A stretch of 64,000 nucleotides of DNA from Rhynchosporium graminicola (Eukaryota > Ascomycota > Leotiomycetes > Helotiales > Ploettnerulaceae): the NCBI GenBank assembly GCA_900074885.1, contig FJUW01000031.1, positions 2,634-66,633 on the forward strand. Direction: 5' to 3'. The notes below the pieces were generated by a model, which saw nothing but the letters and a program-made list of their open reading frames with translations, had not been told where the DNA came from and did not search any database. How positions within the stretch are numbered: the stretch's first letter is position 1; each line of letters opens with the position of its first letter. The translations under genes were made by a program, and so were the position numbers. This document shows, piece after piece, positions 10,338 to 21,954 of this stretch.

Positions 10338-12446
10338 ATGAAGACCTCTAAACAGCCCCAAACCGACTCGGCATCGAGTCGCAGAGCTCAGCCTCCCCGA
10401 CAGACACGAAACAATCCTCCTCGATCTTCAATCTCCGGTGTCCGCAACTTCGGCTCCCGAGGTTCTCTTGGTGGAGGCATGGAAGAAGCGCCCATGGAAA
10501 TCTTCCCCGCCATCACACACTTCGCCGACGCGATCACTGCTTTACCCAAGGAGCTCGTCCGACACTTCACACTCCTCAAAGAGGTCGACGCAAAGATATT
10601 CGCGCCAGAAGAAGAACTCGGCAGACTCGTCGAAGCTGCTCTGAACGCCCCCCTCTCCAGACCTCGACAACCCGAACCACATCATGCTCCTGGCCCAACT
10701 TCCGTTCCTATAAGCGCACAAGGTAGCATTAATGGCTCTAGCTGGAACGGTCATGCGGGCTCCGTCCAATCTGCAGCTGATATTGAAGCTGCAATTGTGT
10801 GGGATCCAGCAAATATTCCTCGGCGACAACTCTTCCAGCATTGCGCATATACGATGCAAAACATGCTAGTTTCCCTGGACGAAAAGAACCACGTTATATC
10901 TACGGCAAGCGAAGCCCTGAACAAACAACTGGCGCGCATTGATGAATGCTTGCCTTACGTTGAGTCAGAAGTTAGCGAGGAAGCTCGAAATGGCAGTTTA
11001 TCACATTGGGCATATCCTGAGAATCGACAATCGAAAGTTCCTGCTGGCGTATCGAGGAGAGAAATCGCTGCTGCCAACAGCTTGTCTGCAGCTGCTCAAC
11101 AAATTGCCGACGAAGCGGCTGCGAGAAGTGATGCGCGAAAACAGGCTATCCTCGAGAAGAAGAAGGGCAAGAACATACCAGCTGAATCGGACTTCGACGA
11201 GGAACGGCATAAGGAAAAGAAACCTCACGGTAATACAAAGGGTCGAAAAGTCGCTGATAGTGTTGGGCTGGGCGTCACGAATGGGAATGGGAATGGGAAT
11301 GGGAATCCTCCTAAGCGTCGTAAAGTCGAAAAGGCACCAGCTGGTGGAGTTTCAATGGAGAAATCTCTGAGTTCTGTGCTCGCGAATGGTACAGCAAAAG
11401 GAAAGGCGGCAAGTCCAAGGGAAACACCAGTGCCCGAGCCGAAGAAAAGGGCGAGGGCTGTAGCTACAAATGGGCAGCCGAGGAAGAGGTACGTCGCGTT
11501 AAAACGGATGAAATCAATTACTGACCATGTTAGGAACAACACGGTTACTTCTGCCATGTCTCCATCTTTAGCCTCCTCGCCCATAAGAAGTACATTTCCG
11601 GACATTAAGACGAAAATTACACCCCCGCCAACAAATGGCAGACCTGTCGCTAGAGGAAGACAGAACTCCGCACAGGCAATGGTAGAAAAGCGTCCACAGT
11701 CATCCGCCTCAAACAAGCCAAATGGGACAAACACCCCAGATCTCGTGGCGGCAGCAGCAATCACCGGCCGGAGCGTTCCCGAGGTCAAATCTACGATGAA
11801 GGAAACAGCAAATAATTCGAAGGAACATCTTCTCGAAGACGTCGAGCAAGGCGCGTCCGGGGTCACCGGTGGAGTTGTGGTTGGGAATCGCAAAGACATT
11901 GTCGCGAAAGAAGATAACGTCGAGCCCATGTCAGCCATTCAACACACAACTATAACGACAAAATCTGGCCGAGCAAGCAAACCATCTACACCTGCTATAC
12001 TGCACTTTCCAGAGCCGATCCAACGATCCCGATCCTCTCGCGCTGCTGAAACCTCAAACTCGAATAAAAGAAGCCATAAGAAAGGTGCTGGACAAGCAGC
12101 ACAACAACAGCTCGCTGCACATGCCCAAGACAGCACGAATGGCGATGACGCAAATATAGTGGAGGAGGATGGGGACGAGGATGAGGATGTCCCGATCGGG
12201 GATGATGAACCGACGTATTGTTATTGTAATAATGTTAGTTATGGAGAGATGGTGGGCTGTGATTCTGATACGTGTGAGAGAGAATGGTTCCATTTGGAGT
12301 GTGTGGGGTTGAAAGTTGCGCCTGTGGGGAAAGGTAAGGTTCCATTACTGTGAAGTTGTTTGAGTTCGAGCTAATAAGATGCAGCGAAATGGTACTGCGA
12401 CGATTGCAAGGAAAAACTTAAGCAGAAACGTTTCAGCACTCGTTAG
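10338..12446 (+). CDS. ING-family PHD-finger protein (Pho23/Yng-like)
   Basis: The predicted protein has 670 residues from three exons: 10338-11488, 11534-12333 and 12385-12446. The first intron, 45 nt, is in frame and stop-free, so an unspliced reading adds 15 residues. The second (51 nt, GTAAGG...GCTAATAAG...GCAG) brings in the end of the zinc finger. An ING N-terminal region is visible at about 53-102 (HFADAITALPKELVRHFTLL) and 162-230. The C-terminal PHD finger has CYC, CDSDTCEREWFHLEC and KWYCDDC, giving the C4HC3 ligands. ING proteins read H3K4me3 in histone acetyltransferase or deacetylase complexes. Length and arrangement suggest the Pho23 (Rpd3L) group. The middle is disordered, with Lys/Arg patches that could be nuclear signals. 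Confidence 0.87.
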
Positions 12447-14158
12447 GTTCTTTGCGATTTGGAAGACGGTACCAAATTCAACTTGGGCGCACATACCGAA
12501 CAGGTGAACTCGACATAATGACTTCTGATACAATACGACAGCACATCAGGTGGATCCACTGGAGTTATTGGCTTGGCATTTCATCTAATGATTCAGAAAG
12601 CGCGTGGACATAAGGCCGGAAAATGCATAATTCAAACTCTCCATCTCGCGCAAACGCCCGGTACAGGTGTACCAGGAAGTAGCTGGAAGCATCCGTATAA
12701 TATGATGAATATTTGGTCCGTCCGGGAGTGAAGTGATTATCTTGGAGCTTGGCCGGGCTGTGCTTAAACAGGTGGCATATGGATGGTTGAGAGACAGTGG
12801 AGTCATGATATGGGACGAAGATTTTGAGTGGAGAAGGGTTTCTCGTGCTTGGTATTTGACGTGGTGGCCAAGGGAATAGTAGAGACAATGAGTGATCAAT
12901 GCAAGACACTGTATCCAAATCAATCATTACTTGGATGTTTGCGTGACTTTCCGTGCAGAGTCATCGACACCTTTTGCTTAGTGTCCGTAAAGGCCTTGGA
13001 TCCGCGAAAGGTCAGATTCTCTTGAAGTAATGCTCTACTCGATTGAGAAAGTGTGTAGAGTTGGAATGTTAATAAGTAAGTTAATTCCCTGAAGTCATAC
13101 CCAAGATAAGTTAGGTGTGTGTTGTTCATCTTGGAGAATGTTCATGCCAGCCAGTTTGAGAAAGACGTTCAATCCCAATTTTGTACTGACAGCGTCCCTT
13201 GATTCCAAGTGCGGATTTTTGGATTTCTTTTGCTAAATCAATGGACGCTGTATCCATGATATATTTGAAGAGGATGAGGAATACCGCCTATTCTTCCATG
13301 AGGGGTGCTGAGATAGCATAGTTGTAGAATAATCGAGGCAACACAATACTTTAGATCATCCTTGTAATGTAAAATGCATCTAGTCCAAATGCTGGAAATA
13401 CAGATATCGTGAGATTAACATGGGGATGAGGTCAAGATATTGCACTTACAATGTTAGCCGAGCTTGTTTACTTGAATGGGTAAGTGCCCGCACGGTAACG
13501 TCTCCAACTACGTCATGGGATACCACGAAAGGAGAATACCCGCAGGTTCCGGGGCTACTATTATTTTCAGGTTATGCTTAAATTTTCTCGTAAACATAAT
13601 CCTCACGATTGTAGATGTCTAGTGATCACCAATTTGGGGATATCCGGGGCTGCTTACATTCGTGGCTTGTGCTCCTTGAGTTTTGGGCTCTCAAAGGGTG
13701 GCTATCTGGCTTCGCTTTCAAGAAACGGCGGCTGATGATCTCGAATTTGATCTTAAACGCTGACAAGAAGGTGGGTGGTTACTGTTGAAGAGCCAAGCTT
13801 GTGTACTTGAACACTGAGTGCTACACGCCAACCTCTCAGTGTACGTCACGAGCATGCTTTAGTGAAAATAACCACAATTTAATCGAACTCAAGCGAAGCT
13901 AAGTGGTAGAAAGGTCCCGAAGCTTCCGGTAACCTACTGATATCTATCTGTTGTGTCATAGAAAAAACACACTGGCTCCTTCTTGCTTTATCCATTCGGG
14001 AAACACTTCAAACGCACAAAACAAACAATAGATGCCAGCACGTCTACCTTAAGCAATTCAACACCTCATAAGATCAAGTACGAAACCACACGATAAAATC
14101 GACACCTGACCATCTCCAAAGAAATCAAAAAAAAGAAAGCTATCACACTACCTCAAAA
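12447..14158. other. Intergenic, no gene recognised
   Basis: Only short overlapping ORFs without start context or domains occur (12565-12927 minus, 12828-13025 plus). An A-rich leader-like segment ending in CTCAAAAATG precedes the next gene. Confidence 0.5.
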
Positions 14159-14419
14159 ATGCCCGACGTCGAAGATATCTATGATTGGGTTGCGATTGTC
14201 TTCTGCATCGTGGGATTCGCGGCTATTCTCACATTTATGATCGTCATTTTCTGTATTGTGACTGCAAAAGAGATCGCAGAGTGTTTCCCTGATAAGAATC
14301 TCAAGAGAGCGCGTGATGATGCGGAGAAGGGCGTTGTCGGCGCGAGGAATAGCTCCTGCAAATGCCGATGTTCTTGTCAATCTCAACAATCCGAGATGGG
14401 GGAGGTTAGAGATGTTTGA
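14159..14419 (+). CDS. Small single-pass membrane protein (86 aa)
   Basis: A good start context (CTCAAAAATGCCC) opens MPDVEDIYDW, followed by one strong membrane segment at about 11-36 (VAIVFCIVGFAAILTF and onward). A charged stretch follows (KNLKRARDDAEKG), then a cysteine cluster CKCRCSC at about 68-74 and a short acidic tail. The cluster could be palmitoylated or bind metal; that is inference. No signal peptidase site is obvious, so a membrane anchor is likely. I recognise no family. An extra 3' exon cannot be excluded. Confidence 0.5.
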   Translation: MPDVEDIYDWVAIVFCIVGFAAILTFMIVIFCIVTAKEIAECFPDKNLKRARDDAEKGVVGARNSSCKCRCSCQSQQSEMGEVRDV

Positions 14420-15024
14420 GAATTCGAGTACGTATACCTGCAATTGCTTGCCATCTGAGATGAATGTGATTACTGAGAGGTTGTTTCCAGGAGATGTTTG
14501 TGCTGGAGAAGGGTATGCATACTTTGTGATGCTAGTACACGAGAAGTGAGCGAGGCGAAGGACGTTTTGTAAGGTTTGTACTCTGTAGATGCATTCGATC
14601 GGGATGATGTTGTAAAATTATTCAAGAGTTTCACCTTGCGAGACAGCCCCGCTGAGCAGACGGCCTTGCCGGCTCATGTGTGTATTCGTATTTCATGTCC
14701 GCTTTCATGGAAAGTAGGCTACCCCTCAACTTGATTGCTTGTAGAATTTCTTTGCAGTCGATTCTATATTTACTATTTATATTTACCCTCGGTCTCAATA
14801 TGCCTATTCCTCCACCTTTCGACTAAATTCTCAGTATGAATATCCTCGTCGGTATCATGTGACAGTACCAAGCACTGGTTATGGAAAGACCCAAAGGACT
14901 CCTCCCTGCATTAACAGTTCACTCGCCTCGAATACAACCAACCTTGAAAGACTGCAAGGGCAAGAGCATATTTTTTTCCCAGTCTCTCTTGGGGCGCATT
15001 GAAAGATCTATATTTTTCCAGCTG
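14420..15024. other. Intergenic, nothing recognised
   Basis: I find no gene, repeat or RNA feature that I can support. Confidence 0.5.
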
Positions 15025-15745
15025 CTAGGTGAGCTTATGCTTGTGGAGCTCGAGCTCGAGTGCTGTCAATGTTTCATCGTCAGGCATAGGATAACCAAGG
15101 AGCAGATCTCCAACCATGCCATCCTCACGCCCTAGATCAAAGGTCAATCCGAGGAGAAAGCTGGATCCACTTGGTCTCCCGTGGTCCACAATCTCCAAAG
15201 CTTGAGCTGCGAACTGCAAGCTGGTTGATGTTCGTCTGGACTGGCTGCTCGCAGTATTGTTTGCTTGCAGCCATTATCGCACTGGCAGCCATAGATGTCA
15301 AAGAGCGCGTGGGTCATCTCGTGTAGAAGGCGACACATGTATTCTTCGACGTGGTCTACTGATGTCGAAACGTGCTGTGTGCTAAAACGCGGCAGATGTT
15401 CAACGAGCGTAATGATAACGTATGGCTTGTCAAGTCTGTACCTGGCCGGGATCTCGCTCTCAGCCCGGAAGAAACCATTGACACATTCCTCCAGTCTCGA
15501 TCCCAATCGTCCTGAATATCCAAAGCGCAGGTACCAGTTACAACTTGCAATATCCCTTCAACAGTCCTCTAACGAACGCGCATCATCGAGAATCCTAAAG
15601 AACTTCTGGATATCCTTCAAATTATCCGGGTTCCCTAGATTCCAAGTCCCTTGACCCTTATACTTGGTGATTGATCGTCTTTGTCGGAGAGGGAAGGCGT
15701 TCCAGTCGTGCTTGCGACCTATCGAATGCAAATTGCGAATCTCCA
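15025..15745 (-). pseudogene. SprT-like zinc metalloprotease, broken
   Basis: The minus strand encodes RLLHEMTHALFDIYGC at about 15328-15281, the HExxH zinc site of SprT/Spartan-like proteases, which act on DNA-protein crosslinks. Upstream, in the same frame, is RKHDWNAFPLRQRRS...NLKDIQKFFRILDDA, broken by an in-frame TGA at 15558-15560. No start codon precedes it in that frame. Downstream the frame shifts: after CQCDNGCKQ the expected continuation (FAAQALEIVDHG, then LGLTFDLGREDGMVGDL) is in another frame ending at 15025. I tried splice solutions for both lesions and found none. Two lesions plus a missing start make this a pseudogene of a fungal SprT-like protein. Confidence 0.62.
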
Positions 15746-16962
15746 GTCAAGACCTGGCGTTTTATAGCAAGTCCATATCCTAAAGATTCACGGATCTGGA
15801 AAACCTAGAGCCCTGACTGTGACTCGAAATTCTAGGCTTCATACTCGTGCATTTGACCCAAGTCCATGAGCACTGAAAACCCAACCAGTGACTATGAAGC
15901 TCGCAACGAGTCTGCACGTCCAAGAGTACATTCCCAATCTGAGGATGCTTCTGAGATCGATATGGAATTCCTAGAATTCTCCGCTCGAGGAAGGATGAGA
16001 TGGGGAAAGAGTGCAAGATTCATAGCTTAGCCAGCCAAACACCGAGTAAGGTCATGAATGCTATATTGATCACGTACTAAATTACAGATGAATCAACATC
16101 GAAATATGACTAAATATCAAACATATCGTCTGGTCTGCTATTTCCAAAACATGGCGGCGGGTGAAGCCGAGGCGCTTGCCTCAGACTTCGTCCCATATAT
16201 ATTATTATAATTGAGCAAAGGCAGTCCTGCATGGAGATGCTTCGTCTCTGAACGCTCGATATTCGTGTTCATAAGATATCTATATACTCGTCTCAATGTG
16301 ATGGACTTTTCATGAGGCTATTGATCATCTTGAACACTTGGCCGCGCGCATGTCGGCTAGTCCGCTAAACCCCAGCTGCCGGGACGGAAACACACGGTAT
16401 ATGAGCCATGACATGGCATGATATCCATGCGAAGCAAGATAGCATGACCTCCAGCAATTAAACTTGTATGGTCTCGCTGAGTGACACTTTCTCAAGATAA
16501 GATGATTACATGCCTTGCTATTCCTGCTTCCCTGTGATCTGATAGATGTAAACTTTGACCTTCCCCTCCCGTGTTTCAAAGCCAAAGGTGGCTGTCAAAA
16601 GTAATATGTCAGGGGGCTGGAACACACTGGAGACAAAGCTTGAGACGGAAAGGCAGCTGCCGACGTCGATCATAGGCGACAACCACAACCACAATCACGA
16701 AAAGGGGATAATGGAGTATGGAGACAAAGATCCAGCTATCGAAACTCTGATTGCGACGGCGAAGATCCATATCTAATGTACATGGCGAGGAATATTTGCG
16801 GCGTTGGGAGCAGCTCAATATAGGGTCGGGTCAGTAAGCCCTATTCGAACGTGAGCATGCGATAGTCACCTCTACGATCACGAAGCTCGAGCCAAGAAAA
16901 ACACAGCGAGTCAGCGAAACTGAGAGGGAATAATTCAGGAACAACCCTGGAGTGCCATCATA
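15746..16962. other. Intergenic, possible 5' remains of the SprT-like pseudogene
   Basis: Minus-strand fragments near 15780-16016 (for example ASSDWECTLGRADS) could be more of the decayed SprT-like gene. The rest shows no gene. Confidence 0.35.
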
Positions 16963-19900
16963 ATGAATGGGGCTGCGGCTAGGAGCAAGGCGCTTCCAGC
17001 GCGGCCGAGCCAGGATTTGGATGCTATCCCAGGGATAAATTATGGATCGAGACCAGGGCAGGGAGGTTACAGGAAGGAGAATGTGGATCCGAGATCCAAC
17101 AACCAGAATGGATCTTCGAACTCGATACTGTCGCAAAGGAGGGTACCTCCTGAACCAAGCGGCAGGATTGTTTACGAGGGATACAGGAAGGGCGTGATGA
17201 ATGGCTTCGAGGAGAAGCCGAGATACAATCCAGTAAGCGGAGAATATGGGAGGCTGGTGGAATCTTGCAGTCGGCGCAAAGGCATAGGGCAGGCCACAGG
17301 ACAGGAGACTTTAAACTGACTGCGTATCCAGATGAATCCCACAAGACCGCAGAGCTCGACGCTCCTCGACGTCAACGATCCAATACAAATACATCTACTA
17401 GTCGAAACCGCCTTGGGCGACAGCCAGGAGTACGAATTACTTTCCCAAGAGGAGGTGGACGAGCTCAAGAAACAATGTCGAGTCCTCACACTACGAATCG
17501 AACAAACGCGGCAGAGCCTCGCGATCCAATCCAAATATCGCGATGCTGCGATCTCCATGGCAAAGTTGTATTTTCCTACAGACAAGAAAGATGGTCAGGG
17601 AGGAAGAGACAGGAGGAGCTTTGGGCACAATCGCAACAGCAGTGGTTCCTCCAAGGAGGCAGACCATGAGCGCATCACCAGCGAAAAGAAGTGTGAAGAG
17701 CTGGCCTTGGAGCTGTGGTCTATGGAGAAGCGACTCATGGAACAGCAGATGCGACTGATGAAGCATACGGCTGGTATACTGCAGATGACCCATAAAGGAC
17801 CGAGGAATTCACCCAGAGGACAAGGTGGGTCGCAGCAACAAGGCATTCCAGGTAGCCCGGAGAGCATATACACATATCACAATGCGAGGGATAGTATGGA
17901 GTCTATTCACGATGAAATGTTTTTCGATGAGAGGAGCTTGTACAGATCTGCGGATCGATTGGATGGTTTTGATATCGGTGGAAGGGAGGGCAACATTTCA
18001 AGCCAAGGACCTTCGAAGGAGCAAATGCAGATGATTGCGAATACCGAGCAGAGGCTGGAGAGTTTGAACAGTCGGTTGCGCGAAGTCATCATCAAAGCAA
18101 ATCCGGATCGCAAGGCTACGTACGGGTCTCCTCCTTTCAGTCGGCTGGAGAATGGGAACTCTAACGAGGCTGGGACCACACTGCAAAGTCACTTGGAATA
18201 CTTGGAAACGAGCATCAATGTCATTGATCAAGAAAGCACTGCCCAATCTGAACGTTACCAGGAGCAATCAGAAGCAGCCATGGAGGAAACTCTTGAAGAG
18301 TTGAATAGCAAAGTATGGAATCTTCTCTTACCATATGATCCAGATAGGTTGGAACCACCACGTCTTTCTGGCAATGGCTTGAATCAACAGCTTGCATATT
18401 TCCAGGAAATCATTGGTGCAGTGGAAATGCAGTTGGCTCAAGCATCCAATACTATGAAAAAGAGCATGGGGACTTCCGAAAATTCGGAGCAGATGCAAAC
18501 AGTCATGATGGGACTTTGGGATATCATTCAATCCGGCGAAGAAGACCAACGGCAGCGAAAGGCTGAACGGCGAAAGACTCGCACCACCCAAAACCTTCCA
18601 CAGGACGAGGAAGATTCCCCAGACGAAGGAGATCAACCTATTGAAAAATTCTCAGTCCAGGCGTTTTCTTCTAAGGTGCAATGGCTATACACACAAGCTA
18701 CTCGCCTCAAGGACCAGCAGAAAGTCCTACAACGACAGATCAAGCAGCAACGAGAACTCAACAGCAAATCCGATGCAGCCAAAGATGCCGAAATGGTGCA
18801 AAAAACTGAGGAGTTACAAAAGACTCAGGATGTGCTTACGAGAACCGAGGCAGATGCTGATAATGTGCGGCAGCAGCTGAGTGATATGATGAAGAAACTC
18901 GACGACACAAATCAGCGAGCTCTCATGTTGGACCAATCACGTTCAAAGGATGAGTCAAATGCCGTTCAACAAGCCCAACAAGAACTCAGCAGTCGCAGTC
19001 AGAAGATTCAACAGATTGAAAGCGAGCTTAATCAGCGTAATCAGCAGATCCAGGAAATCGAAAATGCACTCAAGTCGCGAGATCAGACGATCCAAGACGT
19101 TGAAGACGAACTCACTGCTCGGGACCAAACGATTGCCAGTCTTGAAGAGGAGTTACAAGATCTACAAGACGATAAAGCAATCGGCAATGCAGAGCTTCAA
19201 AGCAAAATGGCGGATTCGGAATCTAAGATTGCATCCTTGACTCAAGAACTAGCAGCCGCAGGTGCTGCCCGAGCTGCTTACGAGAAAGATGTCCAGGAGA
19301 AAGAAAAAGCCATCACTGCCAAAGAGAAAGAGATGGAGGAGATGAACATGGAGTTTGCTCGTCTCCAAACAGAAGTCACCATCGCCCGCGCGGAGCTCGA
19401 TGGCGCTTATGGATCGAGAGCCCAACGCGCGGCGAATGTAGCTTCCAACCCTGCCATTCAAAGGGAAATCGACACTCTCACCAAGTCCAACTCCTCCCTC
19501 GCCGCCGAAATAGCAGCTCTCAAAGCAAGTGGTACGAGCTCTAATTCGGATGGAGATGCCAACATGGCCACCTTGAGAAAGGAATTAGAAGAGACGATCG
19601 AAGAGTACGAACAAATGACAAAGGCCTCCATAGAATGGGAGAAAGAGCGAGAGTCGTTGGAAGGCACGATTGACAAATTGAGGGACGAGAGGGAGGGTCT
19701 GGAGGCGCAATTGAGTGATGAGAAGGTTCGGTGGTTGGGAATGCAGAGTCCTGGTCTTGATGGAGGGTCAGCGGGAGGAGGAGGAATGGGAGGAATGGGA
19801 GCCGGGATGACGAGTACGACGGTGCTGAAGAATGAGTTCAAGAAGATGATGAGGGATACTAGGGCGGAGAGCGCGAAGGCGTTGAGGGTATGTTCATATT

Positions 19901-20069
19901 CTTTCTTTCCTTCCTTGTGATTCTTTGCTTGTGGAATAGGATGGGATTTACTAATATTTGGTTGATATAGGCTGAACAAGCTGAGAGGAGGCGATTGGAA
20001 GATGAGTTGAGATCGCTCAAGAGGGCCATGGGACCTGGGAAATCGGGGTTGAGTCAGAGTCAGGGTTAG
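16963..20069 (+). CDS. Uds1-domain coiled-coil protein (up-regulated during septation)
   Basis: Three exons, 16963-17232, 17332-19887 and 19971-20069, encode 974 residues; both introns are phase 0 (99 and 83 nt). Exon 1 is a disordered leader (ALPARPSQDLDAIPGINYG). Exon 2 opens with the Uds1 domain: LLVETALGDSQEYELLSQEEVDELKKQ, then RIEQTRQSLAIQSKYRDAA. Long heptad-rich coiled coils fill about residues 530-940, with a Q/E-rich repeat pattern (RNQQIQEIENALKSRDQTIQ). A glycine-rich spot GGSAGGGGMGGMG precedes the last helix, which crosses into exon 3 (AEQAERRRLEDEL). The S. pombe namesake is induced at septation; the role here is probably cytoskeletal or septum-linked, by family only. Confidence 0.85.
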
Positions 20070-20907
20070 GGCGCTTGATCTTTTGCTCGGTTGCGTGTGG
20101 GTATAGAAGGAGTGTGGTGTCGTGGTGTTTCAAGACAGAGTAGACAAGGTTAGGTGTGAGGGGAGAGGGTGAGAGGGGGTATCAGTAGTGTATGATTATT
20201 ATGATGTATATGATTGATTCACTGGATGAGGTATAACCTATTCACCTCACAGCTTAATCCCATGTTTCTTTCCATTCCAGTGCGCTCGTCTTTGTCCTAG
20301 CTTATGCCTACCCACCCAGTTATGGTATCAGGATATCATGGGCGAGAGCGAGGGGGCGTTTCTGACAAATTGCGCCCGGTTCTCAATGTTCTGTCACTGC
20401 AACGGTGCCAGTTTCCGGTGTCAAGTTCCGTGGGCTATTCTGTGTCATCGGATGCTGGCATCGTTATCGTCAGGCTTGCCAGAAAAGTTGAACGGGCTGA
20501 GAGAGGCTGCAAGGCAGACTCGAAGCTTCTCGCAGACGATGATGTGAAGAGTGCCCGCCCTTCCCGAACGAACATCGGATGGATTTGGGGATTTGATCGC
20601 CGGGGTGAATACCCGCTGGCTTGATGGTTGAGTTGAGAGTGTTGTGGTGGTGGAGTGAACAGGTGTGCTGGGTTTACTGGGTTTCACGGGGTTTCACTGA
20701 GGATGGAGGAAATGAAGGGGTTACGGGATTGAAGCTTCGAGGTGCAAGATTTAGACAAGACCGGGATCGATCGCAAGACTGCAAGGGCTGATCTGGAAAG
20801 CTTTTGTTTGGATGGGTAGGATTGGATTGGATTGTATTTGAATGAGCGGAGAGTATACGACATGGAGGGTTTTCAGTTGAGCCAGAAGAAGAATACTTGC
20901 TGTGTAG

Positions 20908-20944
20908 CTGATGATGATGATGATGATGATGATGATGACGACGA
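20908..20944 (+). repeat. (GAT)n microsatellite
   Basis: About twelve GAT units, ending GACGACGA. Confidence 0.9.
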
Positions 20945-21101
20945 ATCATCAATTCTTTCCACCGCAGTCGTGCGTGCATGGAATGCTACAGTACTGGGAA
21001 CTGATGTATCACTCACAAGCAATATAACTTTCATAAAACCCATCCGCGCATGCTTGCAGGGCCAATGTTGGTAGGTGATGGAAAGGAAAGATCGGATCGG
21101 A

Positions 21102-21147
<46 letters not shown>
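21102..21147 (+). repeat. (GTT)n microsatellite
   Basis: About fifteen GTT units, followed by AGTAGTAGTAG. Confidence 0.92.
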
Positions 21148-21341
21148 AGTAGTAGTAGCAAAGAGGAAAAAGAAAGGCGTAAGTCGGCTGGCTGACCATC
21201 TCGGTCTCGTTCTGGTGGCGCTTCTTTTCCCCCCGGCATTTCGCGTATACTTATCATATTTGCCACCCCCGAAGCTTTGAAGATTCACTGGACAACTAAC
21301 TGTACAGTTAAGTAATTGGAACTGGAACTGGGATCTCTCAC

Positions 21342-21378
21342 TGCATCTGCATCTGCATCTGCATCTGCATCTGCATCT
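21342..21378 (+). repeat. (GCATCT)n microsatellite
   Basis: Six perfect hexamer units. Confidence 0.92.
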
Positions 21379-21596
21379 CATCATGCCAAACAAACATAGT
21401 CAAACCACATGACACAACACGACACGACACGACACCTACGTCGGTCGATTTTACCTTCTTATCCCTCCCCCACCTCTCTCTCACGCACGACCGATCCAGG
21501 GAGGGGAATCTTGATTGATTTTACGAGTGAGTGCTCGCTCGCCCGCCCGCCCGCCCGCCTGTGCTTGTGTTTATAGTTTTCATAGTTCCCCCCTTC

Positions 21597-21733
21597 NNNN
21601 NNNNNNNNNNNNNNNNNNNNNNNNNNNNNNNNNNNNNNNNNNNNNNNNNNNNNNNNNNNNNNNNNNNNNNNNNNNNNNNNNNNNNNNNNNNNNNNNNNNN
21701 NNNNNNNNNNNNNNNNNNNNNNNNNNNNNNNNN
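21597..21733. other. Assembly gap (137 N)
   Basis: A run of N flanked by (CGCC)-rich sequence on the left and by an uninterrupted (GACCC)n array on the right (21734-21769). The gap probably spans this repeat, and its true length is unknown. It lies within 45 bases of the predicted start of the next gene. Confidence 0.95.
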
Positions 21734-21775
21734 CCGACCCGACCCGACCCGACCCGACCCGACCCGACCTGGAGA

Positions 21776-21918
21776 ATGTCTCCCGAGAACAAGCCAATGA
21801 CAGGTCGTCGAACGGTGTGTGATCATTGTCGAAGACGACGTAGGTTGGTTTCACTTCACCCTTCCTAACAGCATGCATGACTTGGATTAAATCAACATGC
21901 TATACTCTCAATCCTTTC

Positions 21919-21954
<36 letters not shown>

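Larger units (their letters stand above)
20070..21596. other. Microsatellite-rich intergenic DNA
   Basis: The stretch holds (GAT)n, (GTT)n and (GCATCT)n arrays (separate entries), CACGACACGACACGACAC at about 21413-21435 and (CGCC)n just before the gap. Poly-His, poly-Asn and poly-Leu ORFs over these arrays are artefacts. Confidence 0.6.

Noticed and set aside
10388..12293. Minus-strand ORFs opposite the ING gene, including one of 237 residues
   Set aside because: They are antisense shadows of a biased coding strand and lack domains.
20674..21400. ORFs with poly-His, poly-Asn, poly-Thr or poly-Leu runs
   Set aside because: They are translations of GAT, GTT and hexamer microsatellites in all frames and have no start context or domain.
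21459..21878. ORFs spanning the N run
   Set aside because: They contain unknown bases; apart from the first exon of the Zn2Cys6 gene, no coding claim can be made.
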